Assembly: GCA_035570055.1 (NCBI GenBank)
Contig: DATMLM010000002.1
Location: forward strand, 1-64,000
DNA length: 64,000 bases
Direction of reading: 5' to 3'
Origin: DASRDS01 sp035570055
GTDB taxonomy: Bacteria; Gemmatimonadota; Gemmatimonadetes; Gemmatimonadales; Gemmatimonadaceae
Under the pieces are notes generated by a model. It saw nothing but the letters and a program-made list of their open reading frames with translations. It did no database searches and was not told the origin of the DNA. A program made the position numbers and the translations under genes. Positions 1 through 8,278 of the stretch are shown piece after piece (position 1 is the stretch's first letter; the number at the start of each line of letters is the position of its first letter).

Positions 1-459
1 GCGTCCAGCCCCCGCGGTATTCTCGACCAGTACACGGGTCTGCCCAGGGACGGTCTCTATCGCCGCGGTAATGGCTCGGGCCACTCGCGCGTATGCTGCT
101 TCGGGATCGCCAGAGACCGCCGCGCCGGGGTGAAAGCAAAATTGCCCCAACCCCAGTGTCGTAGAACGCTCCAATTCTTTCTTGAGGCCACCACTCGCGC
201 GGGCGTACTGCTCGTCATTGTTCGTCGAGACGTTCAGCACGTACGCACCGTGCGCCATGACATGTTTTGGAGACATACTGGTTTCGGCCAGCGCTGTCTT
301 GAAGCGAGTAATCCGGTCGGGATTGATATTGCTTTTGTCGCCGTAAAACTTCGGAATCGCGGTAAAGATCTGGACGGCGGTCATGCCGGCGTTCGCCGAG
401 CGTCGCACGGCCATGTCCATTCCGCCGGTATCGGGCGGATGCGTGCCGAAGATGTGCAT
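1..459 (-). CDS. nfo: Deoxyribonuclease IV (AP endonuclease), 3' part missing
   Basis: Endonuclease IV cleaves DNA 5' of abasic sites during base excision repair, using a three-metal zinc centre. The reading frame is open to the window edge, so only the first 153 codons are visible. They begin MHIFGTHPPDTGG, followed by VQIFTAIP (usual QLF/QIF strand), MAHGAYVLNV (first metal-binding His region), CFHPGA (second metal His) and VLVENTAGAG (metal-binding Glu), all in the family order. The ATG at 459 is chosen because the family N-terminus aligns there; the frame stays open further upstream but would run into the divergent glycosylase gene. Only 17 bp separate the two start codons, so two base-excision-repair genes share one promoter region. 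Confidence 0.92.
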   Translation of the reverse strand, partial: MHIFGTHPPDTGGMDMAVRRSANAGMTAVQIFTAIPKFYGDKSNINPDRITRFKTALAETSMSPKHVMAHGAYVLNVSTNNDEQYARASGGLKKELERSTTLGLGQFCFHPGAAVSGDPEAAYARVARAITAAIETVPGQTRVLVENTAGAGR

Positions 460-476
460 ATGGCTAAATTTGACCC

Positions 477-1175
477 ATGCACACCCGTGCCGTCAGTCAT
501 CTCAAGAAATCCGACCCCGCCATGGCCCAGGTGATCGACCTCGTGGGCCCCTGTCGCTTCGCGGTCCGCGCCGAGGGCACGCACTTCGATCATATCGTGC
601 GCGCGATTGTCTATCAGCAGCTCTCCGGGAAGGCTGCCTCGACGATTTACGCTCGCGTGCACGCGTTGTACGGTGATCGGCCACCGACGGCAGCCGAGGT
701 CTTGGCGACCGATGATGCGACGCTGCGCGGAGCCGGGCTCTCGTGGGCGAAGATCAAGTATGTGAAGGATCTCTCGGCGCATGCGCTCGACGGCCGGCTT
801 CCGGTCGATCGGCTCCATGAGCTCGATGACGCGGCCATCATGCACGCGCTCGTGCAGGTGAAGGGGATCGGCCGGTGGTCCGCGCAGATGTTCCTGATGT
901 TCCGGCTGGGTCGCCCGAACGTCATCCCCGAGCTCGATCTCGGAATTCGCAAAGCGGTGCAGCGCGCCTACGGCCTACGCAAGCTGCCGACGCCGGCCCG
1001 GGTACAGGAGATCGGCGCCCGCTGGGAGCCGTACGGGACTATTGCGGCTTGGTACCTGTGGCGGAGCTTGGAGCACGCAAAGCCGTCGCGACGACCCGCG
1101 CCATCGCGTCCGCGCCGAAAGGCTTCTCCAAAAAAAGCACGGAAGGCATCGAGTCCTCGGCGTAACCGGACATAA
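477..1175 (+). CDS. AlkA-like DNA-3-methyladenine glycosylase (HhH-GPD family)
   Basis: Predicted to excise alkylated bases, leaving the abasic site that endonuclease IV, encoded divergently, would cut. The 232-aa protein has the HhH-GPD core: HIVRAIVYQQLSGKAA near residues 37-52, the helix-hairpin-helix VKGIGRWSAQM near 127-137, and the catalytic Asp in PELDLGIRKA. It is shorter than E. coli AlkA because the N-terminal domain is missing, as in many bacterial 'glycosylase 2' homologues. The last 30 or so residues are a Lys/Arg/Ser/Pro-rich tail outside the conserved fold. That tail lies antisense to the receiver domain of the facing histidine kinase gene, with a 137-bp convergent overlap. Substrate range cannot be read from sequence. 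Confidence 0.88.
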   Translation: MHTRAVSHLKKSDPAMAQVIDLVGPCRFAVRAEGTHFDHIVRAIVYQQLSGKAASTIYARVHALYGDRPPTAAEVLATDDATLRGAGLSWAKIKYVKDLSAHALDGRLPVDRLHELDDAAIMHALVQVKGIGRWSAQMFLMFRLGRPNVIPELDLGIRKAVQRAYGLRKLPTPARVQEIGARWEPYGTIAAWYLWRSLEHAKPSRRPAPSRPRRKASPKKARKASSPRRNRT

Positions 1176-2946
1176 AAACGACTGGCAGATCCGGGCGCAT
1201 CGCGCGCAGGCGCTCGACGAGTATCCGTCCCCCCATGCGGGGCATGATGACGTCGGTCAGCACCACATCGACGCCGCCTCGGGTCTGCCAACGATCGAGC
1301 GCCTCGACTCCGTCTCCCGCCTCGACGACGGTGTAGCCCTCGTTGGCGAGCACGCGGGCGGCATATCGCCGTACGGCTTCTTCGTCTTCGACCACCAGCA
1401 CGCTCTTGCCGTTCGCCGGCTTCGGCCGGCCGGTCGGCGGCAGCTGCGCCTCCGCCGCGCAGGTCTCGCACACGGGCAAATAGATGTTGAACGTCGCGCC
1501 CGCGCCCGGCGCGGTGTCGACTTCGATCGCCCCGCCACTTTGTCGCACAATCCCGTAGACGATCGCCAATCCGAGACCCGTACCCTTCCCCCGCTCCTTC
1601 GTCGTGAAGAACGGCTCGAAAATTCTCGCGCGGGTCTCGGCGTCCATTCCGCAGCCGTTGTCACTCACGGACAAGAGCACATAGCGGCCCTGCGATAGTC
1701 CGGTGATCGTCGAGCGGGATGAGTCGAACAGAACGTTCATCGTGCGCAGTGATAGCACGCCACCGTGCGGCATGGCATCGCGCGCATTGACGGCGAGATT
1801 CAGCAAGACCTGATCGATCTGGCTCCGATCGCCACGGACATACGTTGCCGTGGCGTCGGGGGTGACGATGACCTCGATATCTTCCCGGATGAGGCGGCCC
1901 AGCAGCGGGCGAGATTCGGCGATGATCGCGTTCAGGTCCAGGACCTGGGTTTGCAATACCTGGCGGCGGCTGAACGCGAGCAACTGGCGCGTGAGCCCGG
2001 CGGCCCGAGTTGCCGCAGCGTCCAATTCTTGGAGGCAGAGGGCATCGGGCGAGCCTTGCGGCAATGAGTCGAGCACCATTGCGGCGTTGCCTTTGATGGC
2101 CGTCAACAGATTGTTGAAATCATGGGCGATGCCGCCGGCGAGCCGCCCCATGGCTTCCATTTTCTGAGACTGCCGGAGCTGCTCCTCGTTGTGACGCAGC
2201 GCCGTGATGTCCTCCGTCGCGCCCTCATAGTACAGCAGCTGGCCGTCGTCGCCGCGCACGATGCGCGCGGTCATGCGCGACCAGATCTGCCCGCCATCGC
2301 GCCGGCGCTTTTGCACGACGATCGACGCGGGCGCGGGATCGTTGTCCATCATGGCCTTGACGAACCGTTCGCGGTCGTCCGGATCGACGAAGAAGGCATG
2401 GGTATCGGTCGCCAGCAGCTCGGCGCGATCGGTGTACCCGAGCATCTGCATGAGCGCGGCGTTGACGTCGAGGAAATGTCCGTCGGGCGTCATGCGATAC
2501 AGTCCGATCGGGATATTCTCGATCAACGTGCGATATCGTTCCTCGGACTCCTGCAGCAGCGCTTCGGCGCGCTTGCGAGCGCTGATGTCGTGGATCTGCC
2601 CGACGAAGTACGACGGCTGCCCCATCGTGTCTCGCACGATGGCGACGTGTACCTGGACCCAGATGTAGCGCCCGGACGCGTGCCGATAGCGCTTTTCGCG
2701 CGTGTACCGGCGAATGGTTCCGGCGAGCAACTGATCGCGGAGCTGGAGGTCTTCGGGTGCATCGTCGGGGTGCGACACGTCGTGCACCGACTGCCCGATG
2801 AGCGCGTCGACCGGCCAACCGAGGAGCTCCGAGAGGCCGTCGTTCACACGGAGAAAGCGTTTGTCGAGCGACGTGATCGCCATGCCGATCCCGGCGTACT
2901 CGAAGACGTTGGAGAGGACTTCGTCTGATAAGGCGATTTCACTCAT
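1039..2946 (-). CDS. Hybrid histidine kinase, PAS-PAS-HisKA-HATPase-REC
   Basis: A 635-aa cytoplasmic sensor with no evident membrane segment. Two PAS domains cover about residues 9-125 and 137-250. The H-box is GGIAHDFNNLL with His275; the ATPase has LLNLAVNARDA, SDNGCGM and GKGTGLGLAI. A C-terminal receiver (about 516-625) starts VLVVEDEE, has phospho-acceptor Asp565 in LTDVIMP and Lys608 in LEKPF. The HDFNN H-box and attached receiver are typical of NtrB-like hybrid kinases. The start ATG overlaps the stop of the upstream M20 peptidase gene (ATGA), so it is the last gene of a five-gene operon and may sense the substrate or redox state of that pathway. No DNA-binding partner regulator is adjacent. 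Its 3' end overlaps the glycosylase gene antisense. Confidence 0.93.
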   Translation of the reverse strand: MSEIALSDEVLSNVFEYAGIGMAITSLDKRFLRVNDGLSELLGWPVDALIGQSVHDVSHPDDAPEDLQLRDQLLAGTIRRYTREKRYRHASGRYIWVQVHVAIVRDTMGQPSYFVGQIHDISARKRAEALLQESEERYRTLIENIPIGLYRMTPDGHFLDVNAALMQMLGYTDRAELLATDTHAFFVDPDDRERFVKAMMDNDPAPASIVVQKRRRDGGQIWSRMTARIVRGDDGQLLYYEGATEDITALRHNEEQLRQSQKMEAMGRLAGGIAHDFNNLLTAIKGNAAMVLDSLPQGSPDALCLQELDAAATRAAGLTRQLLAFSRRQVLQTQVLDLNAIIAESRPLLGRLIREDIEVIVTPDATATYVRGDRSQIDQVLLNLAVNARDAMPHGGVLSLRTMNVLFDSSRSTITGLSQGRYVLLSVSDNGCGMDAETRARIFEPFFTTKERGKGTGLGLAIVYGIVRQSGGAIEVDTAPGAGATFNIYLPVCETCAAEAQLPPTGRPKPANGKSVLVVEDEEAVRRYAARVLANEGYTVVEAGDGVEALDRWQTRGGVDVVLTDVIMPRMGGRILVERLRAMRPDLPVVFMSGYAEDSMPSVLFLEKPFGADAMARVVATALRAPSSATGTKPQ

Positions 2947-4346
2947 TGCAGGATCGTCAGGAGACGCCGATAGAATCGAATCCCAAAGCCGACATTGTCG
3001 ATCGATAGCCGCTCGTCATTGCCGTGTACCCCACGCCGGTTGTCCTCAATGTCGACGAGCCAGGGGTCGAGTCCGTAGCAGACGATGCCGGCCTGGGCAT
3101 AGGTGGGCCGGTCGGATGCGCCGACCGAGATCGGCGTCGCGATCGGGACTCCCGGGAGCATCTCCTTCACGACTCGCTCGATGGCGACGAACATTTCCGT
3201 GCCGAGTGGCGCGTTGAATTTGGGCTCGACGCCGTCGATCGTGTGGACGTCGACCTTCGGGTCGTTGATCACCCGGAGCAGTGCCTGGCGGAATGCCAGG
3301 GTATCCTCATCCGGAAGCAGCCGTATATCTAATTCGGCGGAGGCTTCGGCCGGAATGGTGTTCGTCTTGTTCGACCCTTTGAGTACGGTAATCGAGACCG
3401 TATTGCGTAGGAGCGCGTTGCGTTCGGGCTCGGACAGGATCCACGCGCGGGCTCGCGGGTCGTGGATCCAGGTTGCCGCGTCCGATAGCCATTTTCGGTG
3501 CTCGCCGGTCTCGTAGCGAGCCTGCGCCTGGAAGAATCGCTCGACGGATGGCAGGACGCGGACCGGTGTCTGCCAGTCGGCAATCCGGGCCAGCGCCCGG
3601 GCGAGCCTCGGCACAGGATTGTCGGGCGTGGGGATCGAGCCGTGCGATGTCGCTCCGTGCACGGTTAAGCGCTGCCAGTACGGCCTCTTCTCGCCGACGT
3701 CGATCGACCACCATTTGACCTTGCCGTTCTCGACCCGGGTGTCGGCGCCCTCGGTCAGCAAGAATTGCACGCCCGACAAGAGATCCTTGTGCTTGGCCAC
3801 GAACGTGATCGCACCAGCGCCATCGGACTCCTCGTCGGCGTTGCCGATGAAGACGATATCACGCGTGCGGGGAACGCCGGATCGCTTCAACGCAATGAGC
3901 GACATGAGTTGGATCACGGCGTGGCCTTTCATGTCGAGCGCCCCGCGGCCCCATACGTATCCGTCCTTTACTAGCCCTAAGAACGGGTCAACCGACCATC
4001 CCTCGCGTGTGACCGGCACGACATCCATGTGGCTGACGAGAGCAATGGCCGAGCGATTCCCTGGGACGGTGGCGGGCAGTCGCGCGTAGAAATTGGCGCG
4101 GCCGGGGCCGAGCTCAGTGGTGTCCAGGATCTGGCCTTCAATACCGTCGGCGGCCAGGACCTGTTGGAGCCAATGCGCGGCCGCCAGCTCGTTGCCCGGC
4201 GGGTTCGTTGTGTTGACCTGGATATACTCGGAGAGCCGGCGTACGCCTTCGTCGCGAATCGCGAGATCGGCCGAGTCGAGCGATTGTGCCCTGGCGATCG
4301 GGGAGATGATCGTCATACTCAATAGTCCTACGAGCGCCGCTCTCAT
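2943..4346 (-). CDS. Exported M20 family metallopeptidase
   Basis: A 467-aa zinc exopeptidase of the M20/ArgE/CPG2 family, probably periplasmic: residues 1-20 form a signal peptide (LVGLLSMTIISPIARAQ). Family motifs: SHMDVVPV (metal His and Asp), GRGALDMKGHAV (bridging Asp), NADEESDGAGA (catalytic and metal Glu), a dimerisation domain starting near VHGATSHGS, and a C-terminal HGNDERLS metal His. The ATG at 4346 is used because it begins the signal peptide and overlaps the upstream stop (ATGA); its own stop overlaps the kinase start the same way. In this operon it may release an N-methylated amino acid or amine from a peptide or amide for the downstream-acting oxidases. The substrate is inferred only. 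Confidence 0.92.
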   Translation of the reverse strand: MRAALVGLLSMTIISPIARAQSLDSADLAIRDEGVRRLSEYIQVNTTNPPGNELAAAHWLQQVLAADGIEGQILDTTELGPGRANFYARLPATVPGNRSAIALVSHMDVVPVTREGWSVDPFLGLVKDGYVWGRGALDMKGHAVIQLMSLIALKRSGVPRTRDIVFIGNADEESDGAGAITFVAKHKDLLSGVQFLLTEGADTRVENGKVKWWSIDVGEKRPYWQRLTVHGATSHGSIPTPDNPVPRLARALARIADWQTPVRVLPSVERFFQAQARYETGEHRKWLSDAATWIHDPRARAWILSEPERNALLRNTVSITVLKGSNKTNTIPAEASAELDIRLLPDEDTLAFRQALLRVINDPKVDVHTIDGVEPKFNAPLGTEMFVAIERVVKEMLPGVPIATPISVGASDRPTYAQAGIVCYGLDPWLVDIEDNRRGVHGNDERLSIDNVGFGIRFYRRLLTILQ

Positions 4347-5512
4347 TGCATATAGTGTTTCGGCGGATTCGCCATCTTGAGGACAGGCCGTTCGATCCCG
4401 AATGGGTGCAGGTCCGACGGCGTCCGCGCGTCGATTGCCAGCTCGGACAGGATTCGGCCGATAACGGACGCAAACTTGAACGCGTGGCCCGCGCCGATCG
4501 CGATCCACACGTTGTCGGTGCCCGGCACGCGGTCGATGACGAAATCGCGATCCGGCGTCAGCGTGTAGAGGCATGTCTTCGTGTAGATCTCTGGCCCGGC
4601 CGCGCCAGGCAAGAATTTCGCGAGAAACTCTCTGATACGCTGAATCGCCTCGGCGTCTGGCTCGAACGTTCTCGTGTCGGCCGTTACCGGTTTGCCACCC
4701 GCATCGCGGGCGACTTTCGGGCCCTTTTCTCCGAACACGGGAAAGCCGTAGTAGGACGGGTCGTCCATCCAGATCCATACCGGAAATCGATCCGGCGCAA
4801 ACGCTTCTGGCGTGGGCGACGCGAAATAGGTCACCTGTTCTTGCGTGACCTCGAGTGGGATGTCTGCACCGAGGTGACCGAGAATCATCGAGGACCAGGG
4901 GCCGGCCGCGACGATCAGTTGTCGCCCGGTGTACGTTACTCCGCCGGAATACACCTGGACCTCTCCCTGGCGAGACGCGATGGCCGTGACCTTCGTGTTC
5001 TCGAGCAGCGTGGCGCCGAAAGCGCGCGCCATTTTTTGATGCGCGGCATTCGCGCGCGCCGCCATCGCGATCCCCGCGCGCGCCTGAAACAACCCGTGCA
5101 CGTCGTCGGGCAATGTCCATTGCGGCCACCGCCGCATGATCTCTCTGGCGTCGAGCCACTCGTACGCGACGCCGGCTTTGCTCATGCTATCGGCGTAGCC
5201 CTGCAGTGGGATCGCGCCTGAGCGGGGGCCGAGGTCGAGGCCACCGGTGCGAAGGACCAGCGATTCGCCGGCATCGGCGGCCAGCATGTCCCATGACTCG
5301 TAGGCGCGTTTCGCCAACTCGACATACACGGGTAAGTGGTACGAAAGGCGAATAATCCGCGAGTGATCCTGCGATTCGCCTCTCACGTGTCCGAGCTCGA
5401 ACTGCTCGATGCCGAGCACGTTGGCGCCGGCGCGCTTGCTCAGCCAGTATGCGGCGCCGGAGCCGAGGCCGCCGAGTCCGAGCACTATGTACTCATACGA
5501 GGTTCTCCGCAT
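4343..5512 (-). CDS. Monomeric sarcosine oxidase / N-methyltryptophan oxidase-like FAD enzyme
   Basis: A 389-aa flavoprotein of the MSOX/SolA family, which oxidises the N-methyl group of secondary amines such as sarcosine to give the amine, formaldehyde and H2O2. The N-terminus has the dinucleotide-binding GLGGLGSGAAYW motif and then IEQFELGHVRGESQDHSR, which matches the family's flavin-contact segment. The covalent-FAD cysteine is present in TKTCLYTLTPDRDF. IAIGAGHAFKFA near the C-terminus completes the FAD site. The start ATG shares one base with the Rieske gene stop (TGATG), and its stop overlaps the M20 start (ATGA). Pairing with a Rieske oxygenase suggests successive N-demethylation, as in glycine betaine to sarcosine to glycine. 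The exact amine is unknown. Confidence 0.9.
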   Translation of the reverse strand: MRRTSYEYIVLGLGGLGSGAAYWLSKRAGANVLGIEQFELGHVRGESQDHSRIIRLSYHLPVYVELAKRAYESWDMLAADAGESLVLRTGGLDLGPRSGAIPLQGYADSMSKAGVAYEWLDAREIMRRWPQWTLPDDVHGLFQARAGIAMAARANAAHQKMARAFGATLLENTKVTAIASRQGEVQVYSGGVTYTGRQLIVAAGPWSSMILGHLGADIPLEVTQEQVTYFASPTPEAFAPDRFPVWIWMDDPSYYGFPVFGEKGPKVARDAGGKPVTADTRTFEPDAEAIQRIREFLAKFLPGAAGPEIYTKTCLYTLTPDRDFVIDRVPGTDNVWIAIGAGHAFKFASVIGRILSELAIDARTPSDLHPFGIERPVLKMANPPKHYMQ

Positions 5513-6576
5513 CACGCCGGCCCGAGTCGTTCGCGTATATAGCGCCGAATGTCGAGGCTCATGCTTTCCATGGGCGCATAGAACCCGCTCTCGAACGGCC
5601 GGGCGTGCATCCCGCGTTGGACGCCTTCGCAGATCGTCCAATCCTGGACGTTCACGACGTGCCAGAAGTCGACCGCGTCGCTCGGGTCGAAGTCGGGCGC
5701 CGCGATCGCATCGGGGTGGAACAGGCAGTCGAGCGTGATGACCGTGCGTTCGGGGCCCTTTGGCTGCAGCCGAAATGTCGCCACGTGCTCGGCCGACAAG
5801 CTGCACATGAAGTTCGGGTAGATCAGCTCACCCTTGTGGCGCGTCTGCTCATCGGCGTCGAGGCCGGCGAACGGGACCCTGTTGGTTGTTCCGGTCTTCG
5901 TGAACGTCCACGCGCCCGGCGCGTGAGGGATGCCGCGGTCCCAGTCGAGATCGGAACCGCCGCGGTACTTGAACGCCGGGACGATGGCGCACAACTCCGG
6001 GTGCACGCCGGCACAGTGGTAGCACTCGTTGTAGTTCTCGAGGATCACCTTCCAGTTGGCGGCGACGTCGTACTCGATGCTCCTCGCTACCCGGAGCTCG
6101 GCCAACGGGTATCGCCGCAGCCGTTCCGGAATCTCTCCGAGTTGCACGGCTAACGTCTGACGCGGCTCCAGGCTGACAAATAGAAACCCGCCCCAGGTGT
6201 CCACCGAGACCCGATGCAACGGGAGATCCGGCGGTTCATCCAGAAATGGCGCGTTCTTGAGCGTGCCATCGAATGCATACGTCCATGAGTGATACGGGCA
6301 CCTGATCGCCGTCCCAAATTGCCCCGTGGACTCGCCCTCGCCGAGAACGAGCTGGCAGCCGCGATGGCGGCACAGATTGTAAGAACCGTGCAGCCCGTCC
6401 TCGCCGCGAACGACAAGAATGCTTTCGCCGGCGACGTCGACGACGCAATACGAGCCACGGCCTAGAGGAGCGCGCCCTACGTACACCCACTCACGTGAGA
6501 AAATCCCATCGCGCTCGCGGGCATAGAAGTCCGGCGAGAGGTAGCACGAGCGGTCGAGCGTGCGTTCCAGCGTCAC
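5512..6576 (-). CDS. Rieske non-heme iron oxygenase, GbcA/stachydrine demethylase type
   Basis: A 354-aa oxygenase alpha subunit. The Rieske [2Fe-2S] ligands are CRHRGC near residue 69 and CPYHSW near residue 92. The mononuclear iron site is ENYNECYHCAGVHPEL (two His) plus an Asp in the C-terminal NVQDWTICEGVQRGM segment. Size and the EGVQRG ending match glycine-betaine and proline-betaine demethylases rather than aromatic dioxygenases. Such enzymes need a ferredoxin-NAD(P)H reductase; none is encoded in this operon, so electrons must come from elsewhere or from an unrecognised partner. Its ATG overlaps the stop of the PYROXD2-like gene. The oxygenase class is clear; N-demethylation is inferred from similarity and from the sarcosine oxidase-like neighbour. 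Confidence 0.9.
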   Translation of the reverse strand: MTLERTLDRSCYLSPDFYARERDGIFSREWVYVGRAPLGRGSYCVVDVAGESILVVRGEDGLHGSYNLCRHRGCQLVLGEGESTGQFGTAIRCPYHSWTYAFDGTLKNAPFLDEPPDLPLHRVSVDTWGGFLFVSLEPRQTLAVQLGEIPERLRRYPLAELRVARSIEYDVAANWKVILENYNECYHCAGVHPELCAIVPAFKYRGGSDLDWDRGIPHAPGAWTFTKTGTTNRVPFAGLDADEQTRHKGELIYPNFMCSLSAEHVATFRLQPKGPERTVITLDCLFHPDAIAAPDFDPSDAVDFWHVVNVQDWTICEGVQRGMHARPFESGFYAPMESMSLDIRRYIRERLGPA

Positions 6577-8168
6577 CGCCTCGCGTCCTTGAGAATTTCA
6601 CGCGCGGCATTGTACCCGCACGCCCCCATGACGCCGCCACCGGGATGCGTCGCCGCGCCACAGAGGTAGAGATTCTTGATTGGTGTGCGATAATCCGCGT
6701 AGCCGCCAACGGGTCGCATGAAGAACAGGGAGTTGAGCGCCATAGCGCCTTGCATGATGTTCCCCCCGGTCAACCCATAGCGTTGCTCGATGTCGACCGG
6801 CGCCAGCACCTGCCGATCGATGACTGCGCGCTTGAAGTTGGGCGCATACTCGCTCAGGATGTCGAAGCACCGATCGGCGAATGCATTCTTCGCCTGATCG
6901 ACGGATGCGCCGTTTCTGAGTTTGTACGGGAAGTACTGAATAAACATCGACATGAGATGCTTGCCCGGCGGCGCGACGGTGTTATCGAGCACCGAGGGAA
7001 TCGTGCATTCGAGAATGGGGCTCCGCGACGGCCGGTCGTACTTGACGTCGTCGTACGCCTCTTCGATGTAGTCGAGCGTCGGACAGATGTGGATGGTGCC
7101 GCGATGCTGCGGCCCGGGCGCGGTGCCGCGGCACGCCGTGAAGTCCGGCAGCTCCGATAGTGCGACGTTGATCTTGAGGCTCGCGCTCGAGTAGTCGATG
7201 TTGGAGACGGCGCTCGCGAAATCGTCCGGCAGGTCTTTCCGATCGACCAGGCGCTCGAAGGTCACGTGTGCGTCAGCGCCTGAGGCCACGCGCGTCGCCG
7301 TGATCTCGGAGCCGTCTTCGAGCACGACGCCCTGCACGCGATTCTCGCGAATGACAATTTGCGCGACCTTGGCGTTGGTCCGGATCTCGGCCCCTGACGC
7401 GCGGGCCGCGGAGGCGATGCTATTCGATATGCCACCCATGCCGCCGCGCACATAGCCCCAGACGCCGCGCACGCCATTGGTCTCGCCCATGACGTGATGG
7501 AACAGCACGTAGGCGGTCCCGGGCATCGAGGGTGAGGCCTTGGCGCCGATAACGGCATCCGTAGCCAGCGTGACCTTGAGCTGCTCGGATTCGAACCACC
7601 GGTCGAGAATGGGGCGTGCGGCGCCGGTGAGGACGTCCACGGCTTCCACGCCGTGTGTGCCGAGCTTGGCGAACCCCCAGCCAAGCTTGGCGAGCTTGAA
7701 GAGATTCTCGGGCGCGAACGACCAGGGATCCGGCGGCGTCATCGTGAGCGTCGGCTCGATGAAATCCGCGACGCGTTCGAGCATCGCCTCGTACTTCGGC
7801 AACGCCTCGGCGTCCTTGGCCGAGAATTTCGCGATCTCGTTGTAGGTCGCGGCCTTGTCGGGGCCGAGCATGAGATAGCGACCGTCGGGGAACGGCGAGA
7901 AGGACGACGGATTCCGCGGGATCATCTCGAATCCGTGCGATTTGAGATCGAGATCGCGAATGATCTCGGGGCGCAACAAACTGTTGACGTAGGATGCCGT
8001 CGAGACTTTGTATCCTGGCCAGATTTCTTCGGAGACACACGCGCCGCCGATGACTTCGCGGCGCTCCAGCACGATCACACGCAGTCCGGCTCGCGCGAGG
8101 TACGCGGCGGTCACCAGGCCGTTGTGGCCGGCGCCAATGATGGCAACATCGTAAGAGGGCTGTGTCAT
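6573..8168 (-). CDS. PYROXD2 / phytoene-desaturase-like FAD oxidoreductase
   Basis: First gene of the five-gene operon. The 531-aa protein starts with a Rossmann FAD motif, VAIIGAGHNGLVTAAYLARA, followed by VIVLERREVIGGACVSEE, the hallmark of the carotenoid-desaturase/PYROXD2 clan. The C-terminal FAD motif is YLCGAATHPGGGVMGACGYNAA. There is no carotenoid gene nearby, so a role in oxidising an amine or other small substrate is more likely than pigment synthesis. Starts are clean: ATG at 8168 directly before the dinucleotide fold. The stop overlaps the Rieske start (ATGA). A GC-rich hairpin lies in the 110 bp upstream, which is the only room for the operon promoter. The real substrate of this clade is poorly known. 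Confidence 0.88.
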   Translation of the reverse strand: MTQPSYDVAIIGAGHNGLVTAAYLARAGLRVIVLERREVIGGACVSEEIWPGYKVSTASYVNSLLRPEIIRDLDLKSHGFEMIPRNPSSFSPFPDGRYLMLGPDKAATYNEIAKFSAKDAEALPKYEAMLERVADFIEPTLTMTPPDPWSFAPENLFKLAKLGWGFAKLGTHGVEAVDVLTGAARPILDRWFESEQLKVTLATDAVIGAKASPSMPGTAYVLFHHVMGETNGVRGVWGYVRGGMGGISNSIASAARASGAEIRTNAKVAQIVIRENRVQGVVLEDGSEITATRVASGADAHVTFERLVDRKDLPDDFASAVSNIDYSSASLKINVALSELPDFTACRGTAPGPQHRGTIHICPTLDYIEEAYDDVKYDRPSRSPILECTIPSVLDNTVAPPGKHLMSMFIQYFPYKLRNGASVDQAKNAFADRCFDILSEYAPNFKRAVIDRQVLAPVDIEQRYGLTGGNIMQGAMALNSLFFMRPVGGYADYRTPIKNLYLCGAATHPGGGVMGACGYNAAREILKDARR

Positions 8169-8211
8169 AGCCCTCCACGATACTATCGAGTGTGCGGAGC
8201 GGACAAGAAGC

Positions 8212-8243
8212 GGCGGGCGGGCACCCCGGTGCGCCCGCCCGCC
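8212..8243 (-). terminator. GC-rich hairpin between the BNR gene and the operon
   Basis: Arms of about 11-13 bp (GGCGGGCGGGC pairing with GCGCCCGCCCGCC, with CAC/GTG continuing inward) form a very stable hairpin. It lies after the stop of the BNR-repeat gene and before the PYROXD2-like start. There is only a weak T-rich stretch on the minus strand after it, so it may be a partial or Rho-assisted terminator, or act on mRNA stability. Confidence 0.45.
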
Positions 8244-8278
8244 GACATCTCAACTCTGCGTCACGCTACGACGCCTAG

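Noticed and set aside
2943..5159. A single 738-codon protein covering the M20 region and upstream
   Set aside because: The first 271 codons are out of frame with the sarcosine oxidase-like gene and lack meaning; the signal peptide at ATG 4346 marks the true start.
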